Shown here: positions 1-7,305 of the stretch, in pieces
How the letters are laid out: every line of letters begins with the position of its first letter
Position numbering within the stretch: position 1 is the stretch's first letter
NCBI GenBank assembly: GCA_001464165.1
Contig: LNEX01000348.1
Span: forward strand, 1 to 11,617
Source: a bacterium Ga0077546
GTDB taxonomy: Bacteria; Cyanobacteriota; Vampirovibrionia; Obscuribacterales; Obscuribacteraceae
Direction of reading: 5' to 3'
DNA length: 11,617 bases
Notes under the pieces: model-generated
Database searches by the model: none
What the model was told of the DNA's origin: nothing
The model's input: the letters and a program-made list of their open reading frames with translations, nothing else
Translations under genes and position numbers: made by a program

Positions 1-69
1 CTGGTGCTGGTGGAAACGCGCAAGGACTTGCGCAACACGCCGCTGCCGTTTGAAACCCAGCAAGGCTGA
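1..69 (+). other. GC-rich open end of an unidentified reading frame
   Basis: Reading from base 1 gives 22 codons ending in TGA at 67-69, followed at once by a second stop (TAG, 70-72). The encoded tail contains KDLRNTPLPFETQQG and I do not recognise it. By hand count about 61% of these bases are G or C, clearly more than in the following genes, and the frame does not continue into the alpha-2-macroglobulin frame that starts just after. It may be the end of an upstream gene, or foreign or mis-joined sequence at a contig edge. Too little is visible to name it. Confidence 0.25.
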
Positions 70-74
70 TAGAC

Positions 75-257
75 GTGCTCGACGACAAAATTGTCTATTT
101 TGGCACCAGTGTGCCCCAGGGTAAATCTCAATTCACCACTCTCTTGCGCATGGAACTGCCCGGTCGAGTCAATGTCAATCCGGCTATGCTAGCTGGCATG
201 TACAGCAAAGGCATCAAAGGCTTCACTAACGTCGATCGCCTCAATGTAGTTGAGTAA
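75..257 (+). pseudogene. C-terminal fragment of an alpha-2-macroglobulin family protein
   Basis: The 60 residues match the last domain of bacterial alpha-2-macroglobulins (periplasmic or lipoprotein protease traps such as E. coli YfhM). A DDK-IVYF strand is followed by LLRMELPGRVNVNPAML, the family's 'LLRA-x2-PG-x4-PP' pattern, then AGMYSKGIKGF, equivalent to 'MY-P-G', and a final hydrophobic strand. Family members are usually over 1000 residues, so only the extreme C-terminus is here. The frame is open back only to the TGA at 51-53; the bases between (54-74) continue it, and the GTG at 75 is its first likely start codon but has no ribosome-binding site. I therefore read it as a remnant, a frameshifted gene, or an assembly junction rather than a functional 60-residue gene. 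VanW starts 7 bases after its stop, so the two were probably co-transcribed. Confidence 0.55.
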
Positions 258-264
258 AAAAGAT

Positions 265-978
265 ATGAGCGCAAAGCAAGACAAAAAAAATTGGCGGCAA
301 AACCTAGCGACTTTAGCTCTCTTTGCCACGCCAATTTTATTGTTATCTTATTACTTTAACGACCACCCTTATAAAGCTGAGATCGCAAGGCGCACAGTCA
401 GTCTTAGTCATTACTCGCGCGAGCAGAGACTAAACTTCATCACCGCCGCTAGAGCCCTAGACGGAGCAGTAATTGAACCAGGTCAAACCTTTTCGTTTAA
501 CTCTAAAGTAGGGCCGCGCACTGGTAGCCGGGGCTTTGTACCAGCTGGCAGCTACTTGGGCGGCTCGACGGTGAGCAGCGAAGGTGGTGGCATTTGTCTG
601 GTCTCATCTTGCCTCTATCAAGCAGCACTGCTCTCTGGTCTCAAGATAAGGGAGAGAGCTGCCCATACCACTTGTGTACGCTCGGTTGCGCCAGGTCTTG
701 ATGCCACAGTCTGGTACGGCAAAGCCGACTTAAAGCTAGTCAATGCCTACAAACAACCGGTACAGATTCGCTGCGATAGCGAAGTGCCAGGCGTTCTAGC
801 TATCTCGATTTATGGTACAGAGGCCATGAAAACCCAGGCCAAAAGCCTTTCGCTTAGGCGCCGTGAGCTAGCATTTGATGGTCGCAATTTGCTCGTAGAA
901 GTTTATCTTGAGGGCGGCAATCGCAATTTGAACAAGCAGAATAACCTAATCTCCAGAGACAGCTACAGGCTTCCCTGA
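265..978 (+). CDS. VanW family exported protein
   Basis: This is a VanW-domain protein; the biochemical role of the family is unsettled, although VanW is found in vancomycin-resistance gene clusters and in envelope proteins. From the ATG at 265 it has 237 residues. A basic N-terminus and a hydrophobic stretch (about 14-30) form a signal anchor, and the VanW domain covers about 65-185. The motifs are clear: EPGQTFSFN (71-79), GPRTGSRGF (83-91), EGGGIC (106-111), APGLDATVWYG (142-152). The usual Gln after GGGIC is Leu here (GGGICLVSS). The tail (about 186-237) is basic and polar, with no recognised domain. I chose ATG 265 over the in-frame TTG at 250 because the TTG would overlap the upstream stop and has no ribosome-binding site; the ATG has only a weak GAG 10 bases ahead, so coupling to the upstream frame is plausible. 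Its 3' end overlaps the opposing gene by 33 bases. Confidence 0.88.
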   Translation: MSAKQDKKNWRQNLATLALFATPILLLSYYFNDHPYKAEIARRTVSLSHYSREQRLNFITAARALDGAVIEPGQTFSFNSKVGPRTGSRGFVPAGSYLGGSTVSSEGGGICLVSSCLYQAALLSGLKIRERAAHTTCVRSVAPGLDATVWYGKADLKLVNAYKQPVQIRCDSEVPGVLAISIYGTEAMKTQAKSLSLRRRELAFDGRNLLVEVYLEGGNRNLNKQNNLISRDSYRLP

Positions 979-2409
979 TTGATCAGAATTATTTGTTGAT
1001 TTACCACGACCAATGAAATAACTGCCTAGCAAAACAGCAACAGTAGCTGCTGCCATGGCGGCAATCACAGTCATACGATCTTCCATGGTGGCAGTCAATC
1101 CCAGCGGCAAAAGGCCAGCCGAGACCATGGCACAGCTTGTTGCTAAGGCAGGCACGAGAGCGATACTAACAACTTTTTCTTCTTCATCAGGAAAGAAAGC
1201 TTGGCCAACAATAGAGACAAGCACAGCCGAGACAATCAAACTGATGAGATAACCACCAGAGGCTTCACTATGCAAGAAATAGCTGACAGCACAGGTGCCA
1301 ACGGCTGCCAATGCAGCGAAAGCAGCGGCGGTAATGCGGCGGTCTGAGACGTCTTTAAGCAGGGCCATGAGCCCTAGTGCAGAAAAGAGCCCAAGATAAA
1401 GGGCAGCGCTAACATAAGGATGATTAAGGTTGATACCTGTGACGTTCGATACATTGGCATAGGCAAAGACTTGCTCAAGAATGCGCGCACCAAAGAAAAT
1501 TGCAGCACAAGCCGGTATTTGGCTGAAGTTACCAACCATACAACCTGCCCCTAAAGCAGCCATACCAAGATTGCCAAATAGTCTTGTGGCAAGCAAAGTA
1601 AAAATGCCGATGATCAATACTTGTTTAATGGCACTGGTGGCACAATCTTTTTTAACAGCAAGAGCATCTAGGGCATAAGCCATGCCATAACCAGCTCCGA
1701 CCAAAGCTGCAAGGCGAACATATTCAGGTGCGTTGACGGCCTTAGTCACCATCACCAAATAAGCCAAACCACCAGAGAGAGTCAAGACCAAACGCTTAAC
1801 CAAAATTTTGTCATCGCGCATGAAGGGTCTTTGCATCAGAGTCATCAGTGTCGAGACAATGAAAGCACTGTTAATCATGCCGCTGTATTTATCGGCGTTG
1901 CCGCCACCCGCCGCTCCGCAAGCGGCAAAAAGCATGGCCGACAAATAAACAAAAGGCGGGGCGACATCATCAAGCCGAGATTCTTTTGGCTTAAGCATAT
2001 TCAAGACTAAGCGAATTGAAACCGCTCCCATTAGATAAGAACAAGCCGCCATGGTGAGCTTGTCGCCCGGCACAAACATGTTAAGAGCAACCGCACAGGC
2101 GAGCTGCAACATCGTGCGCATGGCAGGCTTAAGAGTGAGCGTAGCACCTACATAAGTCAGGCCTAAGCCAAGAAAATAGTAAGCAATATCAGCGAATGGC
2201 TGACCAGCAGCAGATACGAGCGAAAGAAGTGCCACGCCAGCTGCAGCAGTGGCACCTAGGGCCCTAACCTGTAGAGTAACTTTAGCCGGCTCTAAACTAG
2301 CCCAAGTTCGGTTTCTCACTAAGTCAAAGAGAAAAACAAATATTGTCAGCCCAAGTAATAAGGCGGGCAGGTTTTTAGCTACCAGGCCAGCGTTTCCAAG
2401 TAGGTCCAT
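946..2409 (-). CDS. polytopic inner-membrane protein of unknown family
   Basis: The 487-residue product is almost entirely hydrophobic. I count 14 to 16 likely membrane segments, among them roughly 14-30, 49-68, 74-93, 117-137, 150-168, 204-224, 231-250, 262-277, 282-307, 332-351, 359-379, 385-405, 413-434 and 446-466. The loops are short, with basic patches such as LKPKESR (139-145) and VKK (252-254), and the C-terminal tail (about 468-487) is polar. There is no soluble domain and no motif that ties it to a named transporter or enzyme family. The start is well supported: AAGGGG (2418-2423) lies 8 bases ahead of the ATG. It diverges from the gene at 2485 across only 75 bases, so the two may share control. 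It could be a transporter, a polymerase or flippase of a surface polymer, or a proton or ion pump, but the sequence does not choose between these. Confidence 0.75.
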   Translation of the reverse strand: MDLLGNAGLVAKNLPALLLGLTIFVFLFDLVRNRTWASLEPAKVTLQVRALGATAAAGVALLSLVSAAGQPFADIAYYFLGLGLTYVGATLTLKPAMRTMLQLACAVALNMFVPGDKLTMAACSYLMGAVSIRLVLNMLKPKESRLDDVAPPFVYLSAMLFAACGAAGGGNADKYSGMINSAFIVSTLMTLMQRPFMRDDKILVKRLVLTLSGGLAYLVMVTKAVNAPEYVRLAALVGAGYGMAYALDALAVKKDCATSAIKQVLIIGIFTLLATRLFGNLGMAALGAGCMVGNFSQIPACAAIFFGARILEQVFAYANVSNVTGINLNHPYVSAALYLGLFSALGLMALLKDVSDRRITAAAFAALAAVGTCAVSYFLHSEASGGYLISLIVSAVLVSIVGQAFFPDEEEKVVSIALVPALATSCAMVSAGLLPLGLTATMEDRMTVIAAMAAATVAVLLGSYFIGRGKSTNNSDQSGKPVAVSGD

Positions 2410-2484
2410 AGCTTATGCCCCTTACAAAAAAGCTGAGAAATTAAAGGGATAGTATCACAGCCAAATCCAAGTTACACTCGGGAC
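2410..2484. promoter_or_regulatory. 75-base divergent intergenic region
   Basis: This gap separates two divergently transcribed genes and so should hold a promoter for each. On the minus strand a good Shine-Dalgarno (AAGGGG, 2418-2423) precedes the membrane-protein start. On the plus strand there is only a short CGGGA next to the ATG at 2485. A TACACT at 2473-2478 would place a transcription start almost on that ATG, which would make the mRNA nearly leaderless, but no matching -35 is visible. Promoter assignment inside the gap is weak. Confidence 0.3.
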
Positions 2485-3441
2485 ATGCGGGTGATTCTTC
2501 CCTTATTTTTAATCGGCTGTTTTCTGATCGTCTTGTTTCAGGCGTTCAGGGGCGATCAGCCATCTGATCCTAGTCGCCATGCCCTGTCATTTGTGAAGCA
2601 GGTACAAAACAATGACTATGGCAAAGTCGTCGACGCTTTTGGCGGCAATATCTGTCGCTGCCCGGCACAACTAGGCTGGGTTTCGTATCTAATTTATAGC
2701 TCAGGAGAAGAACCAAATTTAGCTTGCCTTATGGGTCGTGACTTTGAAACCGGAACACTCGAAGTCAAGGCGATGAAGTCAGACACAAAAAGCTTTTCAG
2801 TCCTCGACAAACCAGAAGACTTTGAAGTATCAATTCCACTGCGCTTCAATCAATATCGCCCGCTATTTCTCCCCCTCGACATGGCTTATGGCTACGACAT
2901 GTCGATTGAACAATTCGAACAGTTTCTTGCCAATCCAGACCACGATGCATACAAAGGCCTCACTCTTCGAATGCGACCAGGACTCGCTCAAGGCACAGTA
3001 GATCAGCCTGAGGCTGCAAAAAGATTAATCACTAGGCAAAAGGCAGCAGCTAAGAGAAAGCAAACAATAGTTAAATCTGACCAACCAGAGCGAGCTGACA
3101 GACCAGACCAAGAGCAGTTAGAAAAAGAACTATTTGGCGAAGCGGCCCGCTATAACACGCCCAAAGACGCTGGAGCGGTTAAGTTAGCCGATGGCACCAT
3201 GCTTAGCAAAGAGGCCATAGCGGCACGCTTACCAAAATTGAAATCAGCTCGCCTACGGCTGCATATGGTCAGACGAGATCAACGTCAGCCTTTCACAGTT
3301 TTTCACTTTGTCATTGCCGATCCAGTTTTAACTATGGCAGCAGACCCGCGAGAGAAGACGGCACAAGAGCGAGAAATAATACTCAAGAATTTCCGCCCCC
3401 CAACTCCACAGGCAGCAGAGCCAGTAAGAGAAACGAAATAG
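2485..3441 (+). CDS. membrane-anchored or exported protein of unknown function
   Basis: I do not recognise a family for this 318-residue protein. It begins with a short hydrophobic segment (about 2-20) that acts as a signal peptide or N-terminal anchor, so the remainder should lie outside the cytoplasmic membrane. Residues 24-160 form a mixed alpha/beta region starting with an HALSFVKQVQNNDYGKVVDAF helix, reminiscent of NTF2-like or DUF4878-type export domains but not conclusive. Cysteines 57, 59 and 81 could form a disulfide. Residues about 165-215 are highly charged and rich in Lys, Arg, Glu and Gln, probably a flexible or coiled linker. A second small beta-rich part (about 225-290) follows, with a Pro-rich tail. 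It diverges from the polytopic membrane protein and converges, 17 bases apart, on the CPBP gene. No strong ribosome-binding site precedes the ATG. Confidence 0.65.
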   Translation: MRVILPLFLIGCFLIVLFQAFRGDQPSDPSRHALSFVKQVQNNDYGKVVDAFGGNICRCPAQLGWVSYLIYSSGEEPNLACLMGRDFETGTLEVKAMKSDTKSFSVLDKPEDFEVSIPLRFNQYRPLFLPLDMAYGYDMSIEQFEQFLANPDHDAYKGLTLRMRPGLAQGTVDQPEAAKRLITRQKAAAKRKQTIVKSDQPERADRPDQEQLEKELFGEAARYNTPKDAGAVKLADGTMLSKEAIAARLPKLKSARLRLHMVRRDQRQPFTVFHFVIADPVLTMAADPREKTAQEREIILKNFRPPTPQAAEPVRETK

Positions 3442-3458
3442 GCCTTACCTAAACTAAG

Positions 3459-6400
3459 TTATTCTAGTGCTTTTGGCTCTATTTCAGGATTACTTTCACT
3501 ATTTGAATTGCTGGCCACAGAGGCAGCAATAGCCGGATTAGTAATACTCAAGCGCTTGTTGCGGGCGCGATAATAGGCCAACATCAATAGCGGCAGCAGT
3601 GCGTAGATAATCAGAGAGAAGAAAGTTGGAGCAAAGCACGGCCAACCGAAGATCCAAATCACATAAATTAGAGGTAGCGAGTCATCAATTACAACCTTAA
3701 CCAAATAAGCAACAGGGTTGAAGCGAGCTAGTCTGGCAACAAAGACAAAAAATATGATCTGTTGCACTGTGTCAGAAATGACATACATAATAAAGTCTTG
3801 CCAGTGCCGCGCGTAGCTATATTTGAGCATGGTGGCAAGTATGATGAAGACAATAAAGAAACTAAATCGCGGTACATATTTGTTGTAAAGCCCAGCGCCA
3901 ATCAGAGCCATGGTAGCTGCTCCTAGCAGCGACGGAGCAAGCTCAATTAGATCGGATGCTACAGGGAAAATATAATCAGTGAGGTTGGCTAAGCTACTCA
4001 ACGAGGCTGTACGAATTTCAGGCGAAAACCAAGAGAGAGCAAAATCGAGCAGTGAGTCTTTGGTCTGATTTAGAGCTGCCCAGGCCATTGCCACGAGAAT
4101 TCCATCTAACCACATTTGTTGCTGCATCAACCGTGGTGCCACTCCGCTAGGTCGAAATGCCGCCTTAACAACAGACATGATGCCAAGTTTCGGCGACAAT
4201 ATTCTATAAACGGCTAGGCCCAGAGTAATTGAGACAAATGTAGCTACCATTTTGCCGGTGGAGTCTTTAACAAGTGACTGAGAGAGCGAACTATCATTGT
4301 ATTGGTTAAGAAAAACTGGCCAGTGATTGAACTCTTCAGGTAACACCAAAAGGCCCGCGCCAATACCAATGAAAATTCCAGGCCGCCAACGCACGGCGCC
4401 AGAACGCAAAATGCCGATGCCCCACCACAGTGTTAGGCCGCCCATAACGTAGTAAGCAACATCACGCATGCCTTTAAAAACATGGTCTCTGCTCGTTTCC
4501 TTAGACCGCTCAAAACGCCATTTTTGAGGCAACTGCCAGGCTTGCGAGAAATTACATGGCACATCTCCCACAACTTGCAATGTAATTTTATAGTCGGCAT
4601 CAGCAACTTTTAAGGAAGGCACCTTGCACTCAACGTCATAGTCTGCACGCCTCTTGCGCTTAGACCAGGACGACTTATCAATAACAACGTCTTTGTACTC
4701 AGGATGCACGCGTTTGACATAGGCGAGAGCAAGCTTCTCGGCTTCTGGCTTACTAATGCTAGCCCCAGGAGCGTCATCGTCTTCAGTAATATCAAACGAA
4801 TATTCACGGCCATCGCCATACAATTCAACTTTGTATTCAGTTGGATCTAAGAATCGAAAGAAACGCACAGACCAGATGAAGCCCGGCTGAGTAAGGCTAG
4901 CCAACTCAAGAGTAGCAGCCAACTTGCGCTGCTCAAATATATATTGCATTTCCTCAGCCGATACATTTGTGGCAAGGGAAGCCACGTTCAAATAGGTATC
5001 AGGTTGAATACCGTTGCGTTTAAGTATCTCTTTGGCACGGACAACGGCGCGCTCACGATCAATAGTAACCCTGCTGCGATCTCCAGGAAGAGGGGTACTG
5101 GTGCAGAAAGAGAAAGTAATACCGCAGACGCCGATAATCGCTAGTATCCATTTAGTTTTGCGTTTGAACGGTTGATAAGTGTATGCTTCGCCCTCGTCGG
5201 CCAGGGGCTTGATTTCAACTGAGTGCACTGGCAATGCCTCATTGAATAGCGCCGCGTCTGGATCACTTGAAGAAGCCTTCTTCTTCTTGTAATAGTCATA
5301 GAGAAGTGACACCACCGTTGCCACTACAAACGGAATCAATGGCAATAAGCCTGAAGCCTTAAGCCAAGGCGCCTCTGCTGAGAAAAGAGGCTTAACGGTA
5401 AGGAAAGCATCAACCAAATAATGGCCAATAAAGCAGGGCAGAAGACCATAGCGCCGCATAATGTAGCCGTAGAATAGCCCGCCAATAGTTAGCTCAACAC
5501 CACGAGCGTAAGCTGGCTGCTGCGGATAGGAGCTGTGCATAAAGCCCCAAGAAGCAGCTTGAAAGAGATTGGCAATCCAGAAGCGGCCGGTGAGCTTTTC
5601 CATCAAGCTCAGAGCCACTACACGTGCGATTGTTTCTTCTTGGGTGGCGGCATGTATACCCAAAGAGATGGCAGAAAAGAATGGCACCGCACTGCCAAGT
5701 AGTTGGTAGTCATCAACACCAAGCGGGCACCAGAAGTTGAACTTTTCGCCCATCACGTAATAGGCAATAATCCAGCCCAAGTGAACAGCAAAGACACAGT
5801 AGCCAACAAGAACAGCTTTGCGACCTTCTTTGCTGGCAAATCCTCTAAGGGTTAAATAATTTTCTAGGGCAATGCGCTTGGGATAACACAAGCGATAAAT
5901 TACATCAGCGCCACCAAAGAGCAATACCCCAGAAACAAAGGAGCTAATGGTGGCAACAGCCTGACGGAAATAGTAAGAGATTATGTAGTCGCGATAAGAA
6001 CTACTAGGGTCGTAGCTATCAATTACTGATGAATAGTCATTAACAGCATCAAGAGCACCAACAATGGCTGTCACCAAACCGCCAAAAATAGCAAAGCGCC
6101 AGCGCATTTGCTTACGCGTCAGGGCCCAAGGCACAACCAATACGGCCAGTGCCTGTAGTGTTCCATAAAAGATATTGGCAATATTCTGCAAGAGTTCATT
6201 CATCGAACGCACTTTGCTGTACTTGCGCTTCCATTCATCAGGAATATTGAGGAACGAAGAATATTCGCTTAGTTCATTGCCAGCAAACGCTACGTAGTAG
6301 CGCAGCTTGGCACCCTTGAAATCACTTTCAGGACTGGTGTCTTCCCAGGTAAAAGAATGGTCATCACGATGGGCTTTTGTCGTGGTTTCATCGCGCACCA

Positions 6401-6950
6401 ATTTCAACCCGGCCATAGGCCGACTAACTTCTTTCTCCAAGAAACTCTGCGCCCGAACTAGTGCCTCTTCATGCTTAATAGTGGGCATAGCCCGCTCATC
6501 TTCGAAGCTGTGCATGAAAGCCAAAAGCTTGCCCGTAGGCGAAAGCCAAACACGAAACTGCTCTAGATCATTCTGCTTGCAAAAACGAGTGGTCCAAGAC
6601 CAGACAGGTACTTTATCTTTCATCAAGCGGTTGGCTTCATCGAGACCAAGCTCATACTCAAGGAAAGTCTTGCTTTCGTTAAAAAAGGTGAATGTGGTCG
6701 ACTCAATTGTCGACTGGGTTTTATAGCCACAAATTTCGGCCCGGTCACGAGACTGCTTAGCAATCTGCTCTCGGCTGTACTTGAGATCTATCGAGGCCGA
6801 AGGGAAAACCCGGGTATCAAGCTTGACATAAAGGCCAAAGCCCACCAGGGCCAAGACCATAAGGAGCCAGACCACTTTATCTGACCAGAAAGGGCGATTA
6901 AGGTCAGGGACAGGTCCAGGATTAACGACTTCAAGAGGATCGGACGCCAT
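3459..6950 (-). CDS. double-module CPBP intramembrane metalloprotease, second module degenerate
   Basis: This 1163-residue membrane protein holds two copies of one module. Module 1 has a membrane helix (about 26-42), an extracytoplasmic alpha/beta domain (about 50-250) resembling PepSY-type repeats, then a membrane region (about 255-550) with the CPBP/Abi signature: EETIAR (438-443), a W-GFMH motif ending in His472, and H510-x3-D514. These are the putative metal and catalytic residues of glutamate-type intramembrane proteases such as Rce1. A charged linker (about 555-598) leads to a second membrane helix (about 600-616), a second extracytoplasmic domain (about 625-825) and a second membrane region (about 830-1128). 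The two halves align: RWRFAIFGG (283) with RWRPGIFIG (854), IYRLCYPKRIAL (351) with VYRILSPKLGIM (914). The key residues are lost in module 2. AGGA 4 bases before the ATG supports the start. CPBP proteins process prenylated peptides or bacteriocins or release membrane-bound regulators; the substrate here is unknown. Confidence 0.85.
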   Translation of the reverse strand: MASDPLEVVNPGPVPDLNRPFWSDKVVWLLMVLALVGFGLYVKLDTRVFPSASIDLKYSREQIAKQSRDRAEICGYKTQSTIESTTFTFFNESKTFLEYELGLDEANRLMKDKVPVWSWTTRFCKQNDLEQFRVWLSPTGKLLAFMHSFEDERAMPTIKHEEALVRAQSFLEKEVSRPMAGLKLVRDETTTKAHRDDHSFTWEDTSPESDFKGAKLRYYVAFAGNELSEYSSFLNIPDEWKRKYSKVRSMNELLQNIANIFYGTLQALAVLVVPWALTRKQMRWRFAIFGGLVTAIVGALDAVNDYSSVIDSYDPSSSYRDYIISYYFRQAVATISSFVSGVLLFGGADVIYRLCYPKRIALENYLTLRGFASKEGRKAVLVGYCVFAVHLGWIIAYYVMGEKFNFWCPLGVDDYQLLGSAVPFFSAISLGIHAATQEETIARVVALSLMEKLTGRFWIANLFQAASWGFMHSSYPQQPAYARGVELTIGGLFYGYIMRRYGLLPCFIGHYLVDAFLTVKPLFSAEAPWLKASGLLPLIPFVVATVVSLLYDYYKKKKASSSDPDAALFNEALPVHSVEIKPLADEGEAYTYQPFKRKTKWILAIIGVCGITFSFCTSTPLPGDRSRVTIDRERAVVRAKEILKRNGIQPDTYLNVASLATNVSAEEMQYIFEQRKLAATLELASLTQPGFIWSVRFFRFLDPTEYKVELYGDGREYSFDITEDDDAPGASISKPEAEKLALAYVKRVHPEYKDVVIDKSSWSKRKRRADYDVECKVPSLKVADADYKITLQVVGDVPCNFSQAWQLPQKWRFERSKETSRDHVFKGMRDVAYYVMGGLTLWWGIGILRSGAVRWRPGIFIGIGAGLLVLPEEFNHWPVFLNQYNDSSLSQSLVKDSTGKMVATFVSITLGLAVYRILSPKLGIMSVVKAAFRPSGVAPRLMQQQMWLDGILVAMAWAALNQTKDSLLDFALSWFSPEIRTASLSSLANLTDYIFPVASDLIELAPSLLGAATMALIGAGLYNKYVPRFSFFIVFIILATMLKYSYARHWQDFIMYVISDTVQQIIFFVFVARLARFNPVAYLVKVVIDDSLPLIYVIWIFGWPCFAPTFFSLIIYALLPLLMLAYYRARNKRLSITNPAIAASVASNSNSESNPEIEPKALE

Positions 6951-7000
6951 GTCTTCCTATATAGGGCATTTATTTCTATTACTAAAGTCTGCTTACTGGC

Positions 7001-7077
7001 CTTAGTTTTAGGCTTTAGTTCAAGTCTCTAGTAATAGTCTCTAGTTCTAGGCTTTAGTTCCAACTTTTGGTAATAAA
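7001..7077. repeat. imperfect 39-base tandem repeat, two copies
   Basis: Two adjacent copies share TAGGCTTTAGTTC exactly (7009-7021 and 7048-7060, 39 bases apart), with similar flanks: TTAG or CTAG before, and TAGTAATA or TGGTAATAA after. A third, decayed start may follow at about 7079 (ACTAGTTCTAAG). Within it, TCTCTAG also repeats at 7025 and 7038. It lies in the divergent gap, nearer the CPBP start. Confidence 0.7.
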
Positions 7078-7082
7078 AACTA

Positions 7083-7093
7083 GTTCTAAGAAC
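7083..7093. promoter_or_regulatory. perfect 11-base inverted repeat, possible operator
   Basis: GTTCT, a central A, then AGAAC is fully symmetrical. It sits between the tandem repeat and the paaK leader, about 200 bases before paaK. The size fits a small dimeric repressor site, but an 11-base palindrome can arise by chance. Confidence 0.25.
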
Positions 7094-7213
7094 GTACTTT
7101 ACTTCTACTTTCTTCTTCCTATTTAGACTGTAGCCCAAAACGGCGAAAGCAAACAGAACCTAGAGCGAAAAGCTCAAAAAAGCGTTGAAAAATAGACAGA
7201 ATATTGAGAATGA

Positions 7214-7226
7214 AGGGGTCGCCCCT
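7214..7226. promoter_or_regulatory. perfect GC-rich inverted repeat upstream of paaK
   Basis: AGGGG, TCG, CCCCT forms a perfect 5-base-arm repeat about 80 bases before the paaK start and just before the AT-rich TGATATATATT. No T-run follows on the plus strand, so it is a poor terminator. An operator next to the promoter, or a short leader hairpin, fits better. Confidence 0.3.
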
Positions 7227-7305
7227 CTACCCGTGATATATATTAAGCTGCAAAATCGAACACCGTGACAACCGCAAAGCAATGCTAACAAAGTCAGAAG
7301 TATTT

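Larger units (their letters stand above)
6951..7305. promoter_or_regulatory. divergent non-coding region upstream of the CPBP gene and paaK
   Basis: This long gap between divergent genes carries no convincing ORF. From left to right it holds the CPBP ribosome-binding site (minus strand, AGGA at 6955-6958), an imperfect tandem repeat (7001-7077), a perfect inverted repeat GTTCT-A-AGAAC (7083-7093), a purine-rich stretch, and a second perfect inverted repeat (7214-7226). TGATATATATT at 7234-7244 could serve as an extended -10 for paaK, without a convincing -35. TTGAAA at 7185-7190 with GAGAAT at 7206-7211 is an alternative with a 15-base spacer. Regulators of paa genes in other bacteria (PaaX, PaaR) bind palindromes in such places, but I cannot match either repeat to their sites. 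Confidence 0.4.

Noticed and set aside
966..1000. CTGA-TTGA-TCAG hairpin after VanW as a terminator
   Set aside because: The arms are only four bases and no run of T follows.
946..2409. Possible membrane pyrophosphatase similarity of the polytopic protein
   Set aside because: Segment count and some Gly/Ala-rich helices are reminiscent, but the pyrophosphate-binding acidic motifs are absent, so the resemblance is compositional.
3442..3458. Bidirectional terminator between the convergent genes
   Set aside because: The 17-base gap and its flanks show no stable hairpin with a T-run.
6307..6726. 139-codon open frame on the plus strand opposite the CPBP gene
   Set aside because: It lies wholly opposite a well-supported gene with motifs, has a Ser/Lys-rich composition typical of an antisense shadow, and has no ribosome-binding site or recognisable domain.
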